64,000 nucleotides of DNA, from the NCBI GenBank assembly GCA_963678085.1, contig OY782680.1, positions 2,232,001 through 2,296,000 on the forward strand. The letters run 5' to 3'. Under the pieces are notes generated by a model. It did not search any database. It worked only from the letters and a program-made list of their open reading frames with translations, and was not told the origin of the DNA. Position numbers and translations under genes: made by a program. Shown piece after piece: positions 16,771 through 25,815 of this stretch (position 1 is the stretch's first letter; each line of letters opens with the position of its first letter). The DNA is from Aliishimia sp963678085. GTDB lineage: Bacteria; Pseudomonadota; Alphaproteobacteria; Rhodobacterales; Rhodobacteraceae.

Positions 16771-18084
16771 ATGATGCCGGACCCAACACCTATTTTCGAC
16801 AGCGCATTTTGGTTAACCTCGGGCGGTATCGCGCTTTTGCTGGTCTGCTCGGGCTTTTTTTCCGGCTCTGAAACGGCCTTGACCGCCGCCTCGCGCGGAA
16901 AGCTGCGCAGCCAAGCTGACAAGGGCAATAAAGGCGCAAAGCGCGCCCTTGAGATTACCGAAGATAATGAGCGCCTGATTGGCTCGGTTCTTTTGGGAAA
17001 TAACCTCGTGAATATCCTGGCGACCTCGTTAACCACCGCGCTGTTTACACGGGCCTTTGGCGAAAGCGGGGTGGCGCTGGCGACCTTGATCATGACGCTG
17101 CTTGTGCTGATTTTTGCCGAAGTGCTGCCCAAGACCTATGCGATCACCAATTCTGAACGCGCCGCCGCGCTGGTGTCGTTTCCGATTTCTGTGATCGTGC
17201 GGCTATTTTCCCCCATTGTGAGCGCGGTGCGGCTGCTGGTGCGCGCGGTGCTGCGGCTCTTTGGGGTGAATGCAGATCCTGACAGTCACATCATGGCGGT
17301 GCGCGAAGAGATCGCCGGGGCCTTGCATCTAGGTCATTCCGAAGGGGTGGTGGAAAAGGAAGATCGCGACCGGATTTTGGGTGCGCTGGATCTGGCGGAT
17401 CGCACGGTTGAAGAGATCATGCTGCACCGCTCGGGCATTGAGATGATCGACGGCGATGCCCCGCCGCAAGAGATTTTGGAGCAATGCCTGCGCTCTTCTC
17501 ACACCCGCCTGCCCGTTTATAAAGATGAGCCGGAAAATATCACGGGCCTCATTCACGCCAAGGATCTTTTGCGCGCGATGTATGCACAGATTGGCGGGCC
17601 AGAGGGGGATGCCACGCGCCTGGCAAGCTTCAATATCTCGGATGTTGCAAACCCGCCCTATTTTGTGCCCGAGACAACCACGCTTGACGATCAGATGCGC
17701 CAATTCCTCAAGATGCGCGCGCATTTTGCTTTGGTGGTGGACGAATATGGCTCGCTTAAGGGGCTGATAACCCTTGAGGATATATTGGAAGAAATCGTGG
17801 GCGAGATAACCGATGAGTTCGACCCGGATGATCCCGAACAGGCCTTAGAGCAAGGGCCAGATGGGGCTTATATTGTGGATGGGGGCATGACGATTCGCGA
17901 TTTGAACCGCGCCCAGGATTGGAGCCTGCCCGATGACGAGGCCAATACAATCGCCGGTTTGGTCATTCATGAGGCGCAGATGATTCCCATTGCAGGTCAG
18001 GTGTTCAGCTTTCATGGCTTTCGCTTTGAGGTCGCAGCGCGGCAAGGCAACCGAATCACAACCCTGAAGATCCGGCCGTTATAG
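16771..18084 (+). CDS. CNNM/CorC-HlyC family membrane protein (putative metal transporter)
   Basis: 437 aa. An N-terminal DUF21/CNNM transmembrane domain (about 12-190) has four hydrophobic segments and the signature CSGFFSGSETALTAASRGKL. A CBS pair follows (about 215-340, with RLPVYKDEPENITGLIHAKDLL and VDEYGSLKGLITLEDILEEIVGEI), then the C-terminal CorC/HlyC domain (355-435) containing YIVDGGMTIRDLNR. Such proteins are linked to magnesium or cobalt efflux; older names call them haemolysins. An ATG at 16774 has better spacing from GAGGGG than the one at 16771. The EamA gene begins one base after its stop. Confidence 0.88.
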   Translation: MMPDPTPIFDSAFWLTSGGIALLLVCSGFFSGSETALTAASRGKLRSQADKGNKGAKRALEITEDNERLIGSVLLGNNLVNILATSLTTALFTRAFGESGVALATLIMTLLVLIFAEVLPKTYAITNSERAAALVSFPISVIVRLFSPIVSAVRLLVRAVLRLFGVNADPDSHIMAVREEIAGALHLGHSEGVVEKEDRDRILGALDLADRTVEEIMLHRSGIEMIDGDAPPQEILEQCLRSSHTRLPVYKDEPENITGLIHAKDLLRAMYAQIGGPEGDATRLASFNISDVANPPYFVPETTTLDDQMRQFLKMRAHFALVVDEYGSLKGLITLEDILEEIVGEITDEFDPDDPEQALEQGPDGAYIVDGGMTIRDLNRAQDWSLPDDEANTIAGLVIHEAQMIPIAGQVFSFHGFRFEVAARQGNRITTLKIRPL

Positions 18085-18085
18085 C

Positions 18086-18952
18086 GTGAGCGGCTTTGAC
18101 AACACGCGCGGCATTCTCTGGATGGTGCTTGGAATGCTGGGCTTTGCGGTGGGCGATACCTTCCTTAAGCTCATCGCTGGCAGCATCCCACCGGGGCAAA
18201 CGTTGGTCTATATGGGGCTTGGGGCCGGAATATTCTTCGCCGCGCTTGCCCGCACGCAGCCCTGTGTGCGCTGGGTCAGCTCATTGCGTCACCCTGTCAT
18301 TCTTGCCCGCACCCTATGCGAAGCTCTTGCCGCACTTGGCTTTGTGCTCGCCTTCCGTCAGGTCGATCTGTCTTTGATCGCTGCAATCATTCAAGCTAAC
18401 CCGCTTATCGTGACTTTGGGCGCAGCGCTTTGGCTGGGCGAGCGCGTCGGCCCGCACCGAATCACTGCCATTTCACTGGGAATGATTGGCGTATTGATCG
18501 TGATTGCCCCTTGGGATGCGCGGTTTTCCCTTGCTGCGCTGTGGGCGGTTTGGGGCGTTGTGTTCCTATCTGCGCGGGATCTTCTGACGCGCCATATCCC
18601 CAAAGAGATCCCAACCGTGCAGCTTGGGGTCTATGCTATGGGCGGGCTCGTTATCGCGGGCCTCGGCCTAAGTTTCGCCCTGGATGAGCCAGTTATCCTG
18701 CCCTCAGGCCTTGAATGGGTCTTTCTATTTGGGCTGGTCGCATCGATTCCCGTTGGGTTTTTTGGCACCACAATCTCTATGCGTGTGGGCGAGGCCAGCG
18801 TGGTCAGCCCGTTTCGCTACACGCGCCTGCTTTTTGCCCTAATCCTAGCCCGGCTTGTTTTCGGCGAAACCCCCACTGCCACAGCATTTGCAGGGGCCGC
18901 ATTGATTGTCGCCTCCGGTCTTTATGCGTTCTGGCGCGAGAAGCTCAGGTAA
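18086..18952 (+). CDS. EamA/DMT family permease
   Basis: 288 aa, GTG start at 18086, one base after the CorC-like stop, so the pair is likely co-transcribed. The protein is an almost continuous series of hydrophobic helices (about ten), consisting of two EamA repeats, with the family-typical GLGAGIFFAALAR and SVRVGEASVVSPFRY-like boundary segments. It belongs to the drug/metabolite exporter superfamily. These proteins export or import small metabolites and amino acids; the substrate is not readable. Confidence 0.85.
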   Translation: MSGFDNTRGILWMVLGMLGFAVGDTFLKLIAGSIPPGQTLVYMGLGAGIFFAALARTQPCVRWVSSLRHPVILARTLCEALAALGFVLAFRQVDLSLIAAIIQANPLIVTLGAALWLGERVGPHRITAISLGMIGVLIVIAPWDARFSLAALWAVWGVVFLSARDLLTRHIPKEIPTVQLGVYAMGGLVIAGLGLSFALDEPVILPSGLEWVFLFGLVASIPVGFFGTTISMRVGEASVVSPFRYTRLLFALILARLVFGETPTATAFAGAALIVASGLYAFWREKLR

Positions 18953-19033
18953 ACGCGTCTTTTGCGCCCCTTCCCCTTTTGCGCACGCAGCGTTAAGAGC
19001 GCAGCAAATGAAGACGTCTATTAAGGAAGCATC

Positions 19034-20308
19034 ATGAGCACCATCATCGACATTCACGCCCGCGAAATCCTGGACAGCCGCGGAAACCCGACGGTTGAGG
19101 TCGATGTGCTCTTGGAAGATGGCACAATGGGCCGCGCCGCCGTGCCCTCTGGGGCCTCTACTGGCGCTTATGAGGCCGTAGAAAAGCGCGATGGTGACAA
19201 AGCGCGTTACATGGGTAAGGGCGTGCTCGAAGCCTGCGCCGCAGTGAATGGCGAGATTGCCGAAGCGCTTGTAGGCATCGACGCCACCGAGCAGGTCGAG
19301 ATTGACAGCGCCATGATCGAGCTTGACGGAACCCCCAATAAATCCCGCCTCGGGGCCAATGCGATCTTGGGCGTCTCGCTCGCCACCGCCAAAGCCGCCG
19401 CTGATTTTTGCGCGCAGCCCCTCTATCGCTATGTGGGCGGCACCTCTGCCCGCGTTCTGCCCGTTCCCATGATGAACATCATTAATGGCGGCGAGCACGC
19501 GGATAACCCCATTGATATCCAAGAATTCATGATCATGCCCGTCAGCGCCCCAACCCTGCGTGATGCGGTGCGCATGGGCGCCGAGGTCTTCCACACCCTG
19601 AAAAAAGAGCTCTCAAATGCAGGGCTTGCCACAGGTGTTGGCGATGAGGGCGGTTTTGCCCCCAATATCTCCTCCACCCGCGAGGCGCTTGATTTCATTC
19701 TCAAATCCATCGAAAAAGCCGGGTATAAGCCCGCCGAAGATATCTATCTCGCGCTAGATTGCGCCGCCACCGAATATTTCAAAGACGGGAATTATGTGCT
19801 GGCAGGCGAGGGCAAAACCCTGACACCCGCCGAAAACGCCGCCTATCTCACAGAGCTGGTGAATGATTACCCGATCATCTCAATCGAAGACGGCATGTCC
19901 GAAGATGATTGGGACGGCTGGAAGGCGCTCACCGACTCCCTTGGTGGCCGCATCCAGCTTGTAGGTGATGATCTTTTTGTCACCAATCCCGAGCGTCTCG
20001 CCATGGGGATTGAGCGCGGATGCGCGAATTCCATGCTGGTAAAAGTCAATCAAATCGGTAGCTTAACAGAAACCCTAAAGGCAGTCGATATGGCCCATCG
20101 CGCAGGCTTCACCAATGTCATGTCGCACCGCTCGGGCGAAACCGAGGATGCAACAATCGCAGATCTCGCCGTTGCGACCAATTGCGGACAGATCAAAACC
20201 GGCTCGCTCGCGCGCTCAGATCGTTTGGCCAAATATAACCAGCTAATCCGCATCGAAGAGGCCTTGGGCGAAACCGCTCAATACGCTGCTCGCAGCATCC
20301 TGAAATAA
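19034..20308 (+). CDS. eno: Enolase
   Basis: 424 aa. It dehydrates 2-phosphoglycerate to phosphoenolpyruvate in glycolysis and gluconeogenesis and is also a frequent degradosome partner. Landmarks: AREILDSRGNPTVEVDV, PSGASTGAYEA (mobile loop), the catalytic Glu in GVGDEGGFAPN, metal ligands in LALDCAATE, SIEDGMSEDDWDG and VGDDLFVTN, and catalytic Lys in MLVKVNQIGSLTE with SHRSGETED. AAGGA lies upstream of the ATG. It ends 28 bp from the end of convergent anmK. No TTTGCAAA copy was seen in it, unlike its neighbours. Confidence 0.98.
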   Translation: MSTIIDIHAREILDSRGNPTVEVDVLLEDGTMGRAAVPSGASTGAYEAVEKRDGDKARYMGKGVLEACAAVNGEIAEALVGIDATEQVEIDSAMIELDGTPNKSRLGANAILGVSLATAKAAADFCAQPLYRYVGGTSARVLPVPMMNIINGGEHADNPIDIQEFMIMPVSAPTLRDAVRMGAEVFHTLKKELSNAGLATGVGDEGGFAPNISSTREALDFILKSIEKAGYKPAEDIYLALDCAATEYFKDGNYVLAGEGKTLTPAENAAYLTELVNDYPIISIEDGMSEDDWDGWKALTDSLGGRIQLVGDDLFVTNPERLAMGIERGCANSMLVKVNQIGSLTETLKAVDMAHRAGFTNVMSHRSGETEDATIADLAVATNCGQIKTGSLARSDRLAKYNQLIRIEEALGETAQYAARSILK

Positions 20309-20336
20309 CCGCGAGGCACAGGCGGGGGCCGGGCGC

Positions 20337-21440
20337 TTATGGGTAGCTCACAATCCCCCCGCCAACATTCACCCGCACCCCAGTCGTCGAAGGGCAAGAG
20401 GTCGCGAGCCCCCTTAGCACCCGCACGGCTAGAAAAGCAAAGGCTTGCGCTTCAAGCATATCCCCATCCAGCCCCACCGCCTCTACTGGCTCAACGGGGC
20501 AATCCAGCCCGGCGCGCAGCATCGACATCAAAACCGGATTGTGCCGCCCCCCTCCGGTGACATAAACCGCGCCAATCTTGGCAGGTGCAAATTGCAAACC
20601 CGCCACAACCGAGGCTGCACAAAGCGCCGTTAATGTGGCCACCGCGTCCTTAGGATTTAGATCGTCAATCGCTGCCAATTCTGCAGAAAAATCATCCCTA
20701 TCCAATGACTTAGGCGGATATTTTGCAAAATAGGAAGTTTGCAAAAACCGCTCCAAGACACCGCCCGCAACCTGGCCGGACATGGCAATTTTCCCGCCCT
20801 CATCAAAGGCGCGCCCAAAGTGTTTTTGAACGCAATCATTAATTGGCGCATTGGCTGGCCCGGTATCAAAGGCCAAAACCGCCCCAGGATCCTCAGGTTG
20901 GTTTGCAGATGGGTCGACAAACGTAATATTGCCCACTCCGCCCAAATTCAAAAACGCAACCGGCTGCTCGGCCTTGATATATTTGGCCAACGCGAAATGA
21001 TAAAACGGCGCAAGCGGCGCGCCCTGCCCGCCCAGCTCGATATCGGCAGAGCGAAAATCCCAAACCACCGGGCAGCTCAAAGCCTCTGCCAAAGCATTAC
21101 CATCACCAATTTGCAAACTGCGCCCCTCGCGCGGAGCATGAGCCAGCGTTTGCCCATGAAATCCAATCAATTCAACGCCTTTGAACTGTCTTAGCAACTC
21201 AATATGCGCCTCTTGAATAACGGCCTCTGCGCGCTGCACGGCCGCGCCCTGCCACAGCCCAAGCGCAGCAAACAAGCTGGCGCGCTCCTGCTCTGAATAC
21301 GGACGATAAGAGGAAGGACCGAAATCAAAAATCGCGTGACCATCCGTCAACAAAGACGCCGCGTCCACCCCATCCAAAGACGTCCCGCTCATCGCGCCTA
21401 AAGCCCAAATTGGCTGTCGATCATCTTTTGCAGATCCCAT
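20337..21440 (-). CDS. anmK: Anhydro-N-acetylmuramic acid kinase
   Basis: 367 aa from ATG 21440. A longer in-frame start at 21536 was rejected because it would run into tyrS and adds unrelated sequence. The kinase signature ALGAMSGTSLDGVDAA lies near residue 12, followed by GFHGQTLAHAPREGRSLQIGDG, NLGGVGNITFVD, FDTGPANAPIND and VTGGGRHNPVLM. It phosphorylates and opens 1,6-anhydro-MurNAc to MurNAc-6-phosphate in cell-wall recycling, downstream of lytic transglycosylases such as the one in this window. Its start faces tyrS, leaving about 60 bp for divergent promoters. It contains three TTTGCAAA copies (FLQTSYFAK holds two). Confidence 0.93.
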   Translation of the reverse strand: MGSAKDDRQPIWALGAMSGTSLDGVDAASLLTDGHAIFDFGPSSYRPYSEQERASLFAALGLWQGAAVQRAEAVIQEAHIELLRQFKGVELIGFHGQTLAHAPREGRSLQIGDGNALAEALSCPVVWDFRSADIELGGQGAPLAPFYHFALAKYIKAEQPVAFLNLGGVGNITFVDPSANQPEDPGAVLAFDTGPANAPINDCVQKHFGRAFDEGGKIAMSGQVAGGVLERFLQTSYFAKYPPKSLDRDDFSAELAAIDDLNPKDAVATLTALCAASVVAGLQFAPAKIGAVYVTGGGRHNPVLMSMLRAGLDCPVEPVEAVGLDGDMLEAQAFAFLAVRVLRGLATSCPSTTGVRVNVGGGIVSYP

Positions 21441-21501
21441 GCTCTTTTCCTTTCGGTATCGGCCCGCTATTGATGCACAGCAGTTGAGTGTGAGGCAAGA
21501 G

Positions 21502-22749
21502 ATGACATTTACCCCGAAGTCGGACTTCTTGAACATAATGATAGATCGCGGGTTTCTCGCAGATTGTACAGATTTGCAAAGCCTAGATGACGCTTTGCAA
21601 AAAGGACCGATTTCCGCCTATATCGGCTATGACGCCACAGCCAAATCTCTGCATGTGGGGCATTTGATGAACATCATGGTCCTGCGCTGGCTGCAAAAAA
21701 CCGGACATCGTCCAATCACGCTCATGGGAGGCGGAACAACAAAGGTCGGCGATCCCTCTTTTCGCAGCGATGAACGCCCGCTCCTGGACGCAGCCGCCAT
21801 TGATGCAAATATTAACGGAATGCAGAAAGTTTTTGCAAAGTATTTGCACTACGGATCAGGTTCGAGCGACGCGATTATGCTCAACAATGATGCATGGCTG
21901 GACAATCTGAACTACCTGACATTCTTGCGCGATATCGGGCGCCATTTCAGCGTGAACCGGATGCTCAGCTTTGAATCGGTGAAATCCAGGCTTGATCGTG
22001 AGCAAAGCCTCAGCTTTCTCGAATTCAACTACATGATTTTGCAGGCCTATGACTTTCTAGAACTCAATCGGCGCGAAAACTGTATCCTGCAAATGGGCGG
22101 CAGCGATCAATGGGGGAACATCGTTAACGGAATTGACCTCACGCGCCGCGTTCGTGACACTGAAATCTATGGCCTGACAACACCGTTGTTAACCACCTCA
22201 GACGGGCGCAAAATGGGAAAATCCCAAGGCGGCGCGATCTGGCTAAATGAAGAGATGCTGAGCCCCTACGAGTTTTGGCAATTCTGGCGCAATACAACGG
22301 ATGCAGATACAGGAAAATTCCTAAAACTCTTTACAGAGCTACCGGTCGAGGAATGCACCCGTCTGGGCGAGTTGCAAGGCTCAGAGATTAACGAAGCCAA
22401 AACAATTTTAGCCAATGAAGTAACCGCTTTGTGCCACGGAGAAGATGCCGCAAAGGCGGCCCATGCGACTGCCAAAGAGGTGTTTGAAAAGGGCGGCGTT
22501 GGCGACGATCTCCCAAAGCTTGAGCTCTCAAACAGCGATCTGCCGATCTCTGCCGCCCAGCTCTTTACCCGCTCCGGCCTTGCAAAATCTGGCAAAGACG
22601 CAAAGCGATTAATCACAGAAAGCGGAGCGCGCATAGACGATCAGATTGTGTCTGACCCCGGTTTGATGATCGACGCATCGACTTTGCAAACTCCGTTAAA
22701 GCTAAGCGCTGGTAAAAAGCGCCACGCACTCGTTGTGCTGCAAACGTAA
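21502..22749 (+). CDS. tyrS: Tyrosyl-tRNA synthetase
   Basis: 415 aa from ATG 21502, with GAGGCAAGAG upstream; the in-frame ATG at 21439 overlaps anmK and is less likely. Class I synthetase: YIGYDATAKSLHVGHLMN carries the HIGH motif as HVGH, DGRKMGKSQGG is the KMSKS loop, and GGSDQWGNIVNGIDL is the tyrosine-binding strand. A C-terminal S4-like RNA-binding domain (about 345-415) ends the protein. The following aminotransferase starts two bases after its stop. Four TTTGCAAA copies include the pair in DLQSLDDALQKGP. Confidence 0.96.
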   Translation: MTFTPKSDFLNIMIDRGFLADCTDLQSLDDALQKGPISAYIGYDATAKSLHVGHLMNIMVLRWLQKTGHRPITLMGGGTTKVGDPSFRSDERPLLDAAAIDANINGMQKVFAKYLHYGSGSSDAIMLNNDAWLDNLNYLTFLRDIGRHFSVNRMLSFESVKSRLDREQSLSFLEFNYMILQAYDFLELNRRENCILQMGGSDQWGNIVNGIDLTRRVRDTEIYGLTTPLLTTSDGRKMGKSQGGAIWLNEEMLSPYEFWQFWRNTTDADTGKFLKLFTELPVEECTRLGELQGSEINEAKTILANEVTALCHGEDAAKAAHATAKEVFEKGGVGDDLPKLELSNSDLPISAAQLFTRSGLAKSGKDAKRLITESGARIDDQIVSDPGLMIDASTLQTPLKLSAGKKRHALVVLQT

Positions 22750-22751
22750 AT

Positions 22752-23924
22752 ATGACGACTATATCAAGAAGTTCGCAAACCTTTGCACCGCCTGTAATGG
22801 AGGCGCGCCGTTGGATCGATGGGGTGGTGTTTCCCCCATCACGTCCCCTGTTGAACGTCAGCCAAGCTGCGCCCGTCGCCCCGCCTCCCAAGGAAATGCG
22901 ACAAGTAATGGCGCGGGCAATCATGGATCAAAGCGATGCGCATCTTTATGGCTCGGTGCTGGGCCGCGAGGATTTACGCGCAGGGCTTGCAAGAAACATG
23001 TGCGACTTTTACGGAGCCAAAATTACACCTGAGCAGGTCGCGATTACCTCGGGCTGTAATCAGGCCTTTGCCGCTGTGATCGCCGCTTTGTGCACAGACG
23101 GTGACGAGATCATCGTTCCAACCCCTTGGTATTTCAACCATAAAATGTGGCTTGATATGTCCGGAGTTCGGGCCTGCGCCCTGCAAACGGGCGATGATTT
23201 GCTTCCAGATCCAGAGCAAGCCCGCGCGCTGATTACTGCAAAAACCAAGGCCATCGCCCTTGTTTCGCCCAACAATCCGGCGGGTGTAGAATACCCGGCA
23301 GCTCTGCTAATGGCGTTTTTCGAGCTGTGCCGTGAGAGCGGGATCAAGCTGATTTTGGACGAGACCTACCGAGATTTTCATAGCTCAGACAGCGCGCCTC
23401 ATGACCTTTTTTCTTGCGCTGATTGGGATAAGACCCTGATCGATTTATACTCGTTTTCAAAGTCTTATCGCTTGACGGGCCACCGGGTCGGCGCGATTGT
23501 CGGCTCTGCGGATCTTCTCAGCGAAGCGGAAAAGTTTCTTGACACAGTCGCCATATGCCCCAGTCAGATCGGGCAGATTGCAGCGACTTGGGGTTTGCAA
23601 AATTTGGGCGATTGGCTCGCCGGTGAACGCTTAGAGATCTTGAAACGCAAAGCCGCGATTGAAAACGGGTTTGCAGTTTTGCAGGAGCGCGGATGGAGCT
23701 TGAAGGGCGTTGGGGCCTATTTTGCCTATGTAGAGCACCCGTTCGATATCGGCGCTGAAGAGTTTGCAAAGTCGCTCGTAAGTAGCTCCAGCATTTTGTG
23801 CCTGCCTGGAACCATGTTTCATCCGAGTGGCAGCAAAAGTGCCCAGAAAGAGCTCCGCATTGCATTTGCAAATATCAATGAAAGCGGAATTTCTGAGCTT
23901 TTTGACCGGCTGTCAAAGCTCTAA
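22752..23924 (+). CDS. PLP-dependent aminotransferase, class I/II
   Basis: 390 aa, starting two bases after tyrS, so very probably co-transcribed with it. Fold-type I features: the phosphate-binding region near ITSGCNQAFAA, PNNPAG at 173-178, cofactor Asp203 in LILDETYRDFH, Schiff-base Lys237 in LYSFSKSYRLTGHRVG, and C-terminal LRIAFANI with the carboxylate Arg. It differs clearly from the aminotransferase at 2485. The amino donor and substrate are not readable; tyrosine or aromatic acids would fit the neighbourhood but that is speculation. Three TTTGCAAA copies are present. Confidence 0.85.
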   Translation: MTTISRSSQTFAPPVMEARRWIDGVVFPPSRPLLNVSQAAPVAPPPKEMRQVMARAIMDQSDAHLYGSVLGREDLRAGLARNMCDFYGAKITPEQVAITSGCNQAFAAVIAALCTDGDEIIVPTPWYFNHKMWLDMSGVRACALQTGDDLLPDPEQARALITAKTKAIALVSPNNPAGVEYPAALLMAFFELCRESGIKLILDETYRDFHSSDSAPHDLFSCADWDKTLIDLYSFSKSYRLTGHRVGAIVGSADLLSEAEKFLDTVAICPSQIGQIAATWGLQNLGDWLAGERLEILKRKAAIENGFAVLQERGWSLKGVGAYFAYVEHPFDIGAEEFAKSLVSSSSILCLPGTMFHPSGSKSAQKELRIAFANINESGISELFDRLSKL

Positions 23925-23988
23925 GCGGCTTGCCCCCGCGAAAGCTGTGGCATAACTAACGCGAAACGGTCTTTAGGAGCCCAGAGTC

Positions 23989-25812
23989 ATGGCAAAAACG
24001 AGTAACGCATCAAAATATGCCGTTTGGATTCTGCTGGGCCTGCTCATTGTGGGGTTAGCAGGCTTTGGCACCAACGGGTTCAATTCGACTGTTACGTCCA
24101 TCGGTACGGTCGGCAGCAAGTCTATTTCGACCACGGTCTATTTTAACACTTTGCGCCGCGTGCTGCAAAACCAGGGTATCTCATTTGAACAGGCGCAGGC
24201 TTTGCAAATCGACCAGCAGATTTTGCAAAACTTGATTGCGAATAGCGCTATCGAGAATGAAGCAGAGGTTGCGGGCATGTCCTTGGGGGATGAGAATGTG
24301 CGGGCTCAAATCCTGTCAGTCGGTGCATTCCAAGGCCTGGATGGGCAATTTGACCGCACCACCTATACGGAAACGCTGAGACGCCAAAATATGTCAGAGG
24401 CGGAATTCGAAGCCTCTTTGCGCGATGAGGCGGCACGTTCGCTTTTGCAAAGCGCCGTGATCAGTGGTTTGCAAATGCCATCTGATTACACATCGGTTTT
24501 GCTCGACTTTGCGGCCCAACGGCGGAGTTTTTCTTGGGTAAGCCTGGGCGAGGGCGATTTGCAAACCCCGATCAATGATCCGTCTGAGGATGAATTGACC
24601 GCCTATTACGAAGAAAACCAGTCGCTGTTCATGTTGCCCCCAACAAAGCGGTTAACCTATGTGCATCTCTCCCCTGACGCGCTGTTAGACACGATTGATG
24701 TGGCCGAAGAAGATCTACGCGCCGCTTATGATGCGCAATCGGATATGTTTCGTCAGGCCGAGCGCCGCCTTGTTGAGCGTCTGGTTTATGTGACTGAGGA
24801 GGACGCGGCGCAAGCGGCGGCTCAGCTTGAGGCAGGCGGGACGAGCTTTGAAATTCTTGTTGAAAATCGAGGACTTGCACTGAGTGACATTGACCTTGGT
24901 GATGTGGCAATTGCGGATCTTGGCCCTGCGGGAGAGGCGGTTTTTGCTGCACAAACGGGTGCTGTCATTGGGCCGGTCATGTCTGATTTGGGCCCCGCTT
25001 TGTTCCGCATCAACGGGGTGCTGCCCGCCCAAGAAACCAGCTTTGAAGAGGCTGAGCCGCTTTTGCGCCAACAGATCGCATCTGACCGGGCACGCAGGCA
25101 GATTGAGGCACAGGCAGAGGATCTTGATGATATCTTGGCTGGTGGTGCAACGCTTGAGCAATTAGCCTCTGAGAATGAATTAACGCTTGGCACGATTGAC
25201 TGGTATGTTGGTCAATATGAGGGACTCGCGGCGTATCAAGAGTTTCAAGAGGCGGCGGCAGAGGTCACAAATCGCGATTTCCCGTCGATTAAGTCCTTGG
25301 AAGATGGTGGCATTTTTGCAATTCGCTTGGACGAAGAGCTAGGCGAGCGCCCCGAGCCATTTGAGGCGGCTCAGGCAGCGGTTGAACAAGCTTGGCGCGC
25401 CATGCAGATAGGTGAGGCGTTAACGCAGCAAAGCCAGGTACTAATTGCAAATTTGCAAACTGGCGAAACCTTCCAAAGCCAAGGCCTTACCGCGATTGAG
25501 GTGCAAGATGCCACGCGCACCCAGTTTTCTGGTGCTGCCCCTTTTGATGTTTTGCAAAAGGTGTTTGCGATGCAACAGGGGGAGGTGCAACTCATTCAAC
25601 GTCCAGGCGCTGTTGTTCTCATCCGGCTGGATGAAATCGCCCCGCCTGCAAACTCTGGGCAAACAGACGGCATGCGCGAATCGATCCAGGGGGCCCTTGA
25701 CGCGGCTCTTGCGCAGGACGTTTTCGACATCTACACCCGCGATGTGATGCAGCGCGCGCAACCTCAGATCGATCAACGGGCCGTGGACGCCGTGAATAGA
25801 GAATTTAATTAA
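23989..25812 (+). CDS. ppiD: PpiD/SurA-type periplasmic folding factor
   Basis: 607 aa. A single N-terminal membrane anchor (about residues 10-30, YAVWILLGLLIVGLAGFG) is followed by a SurA-N-like helical chaperone domain (about 40-190) and a degenerate parvulin-type PPIase region (about 230-355, around VYVTEEDAAQAAAQLEAGGTSFE). The C-terminal helices complete the PpiD arrangement. PpiD-type proteins sit at the exit of the Sec translocon and help secreted proteins fold. trpE starts three bases after its stop. Seven TTTGCAAA copies give QALQIDQQILQNLIAN and similar Leu-Gln-rich segments. Confidence 0.85.
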   Translation: MAKTSNASKYAVWILLGLLIVGLAGFGTNGFNSTVTSIGTVGSKSISTTVYFNTLRRVLQNQGISFEQAQALQIDQQILQNLIANSAIENEAEVAGMSLGDENVRAQILSVGAFQGLDGQFDRTTYTETLRRQNMSEAEFEASLRDEAARSLLQSAVISGLQMPSDYTSVLLDFAAQRRSFSWVSLGEGDLQTPINDPSEDELTAYYEENQSLFMLPPTKRLTYVHLSPDALLDTIDVAEEDLRAAYDAQSDMFRQAERRLVERLVYVTEEDAAQAAAQLEAGGTSFEILVENRGLALSDIDLGDVAIADLGPAGEAVFAAQTGAVIGPVMSDLGPALFRINGVLPAQETSFEEAEPLLRQQIASDRARRQIEAQAEDLDDILAGGATLEQLASENELTLGTIDWYVGQYEGLAAYQEFQEAAAEVTNRDFPSIKSLEDGGIFAIRLDEELGERPEPFEAAQAAVEQAWRAMQIGEALTQQSQVLIANLQTGETFQSQGLTAIEVQDATRTQFSGAAPFDVLQKVFAMQQGEVQLIQRPGAVVLIRLDEIAPPANSGQTDGMRESIQGALDAALAQDVFDIYTRDVMQRAQPQIDQRAVDAVNREFN

Positions 25813-25815
25813 CCC

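Larger units (their letters stand above)
20722..25558. repeat. TTTGCAAA octamer cluster 2
   Basis: Seventeen exact copies in 4.8 kb, starting at 20722, 20738, 21110, 21573, 21594, 21832, 22683, 23594, 23763, 23866, 24201, 24222, 24444, 24468, 24558, 25452 and 25551. All are inside anmK, tyrS, the second aminotransferase or ppiD. The cluster stops abruptly at trpE, which has none. Positions were read by eye. Confidence 0.85.
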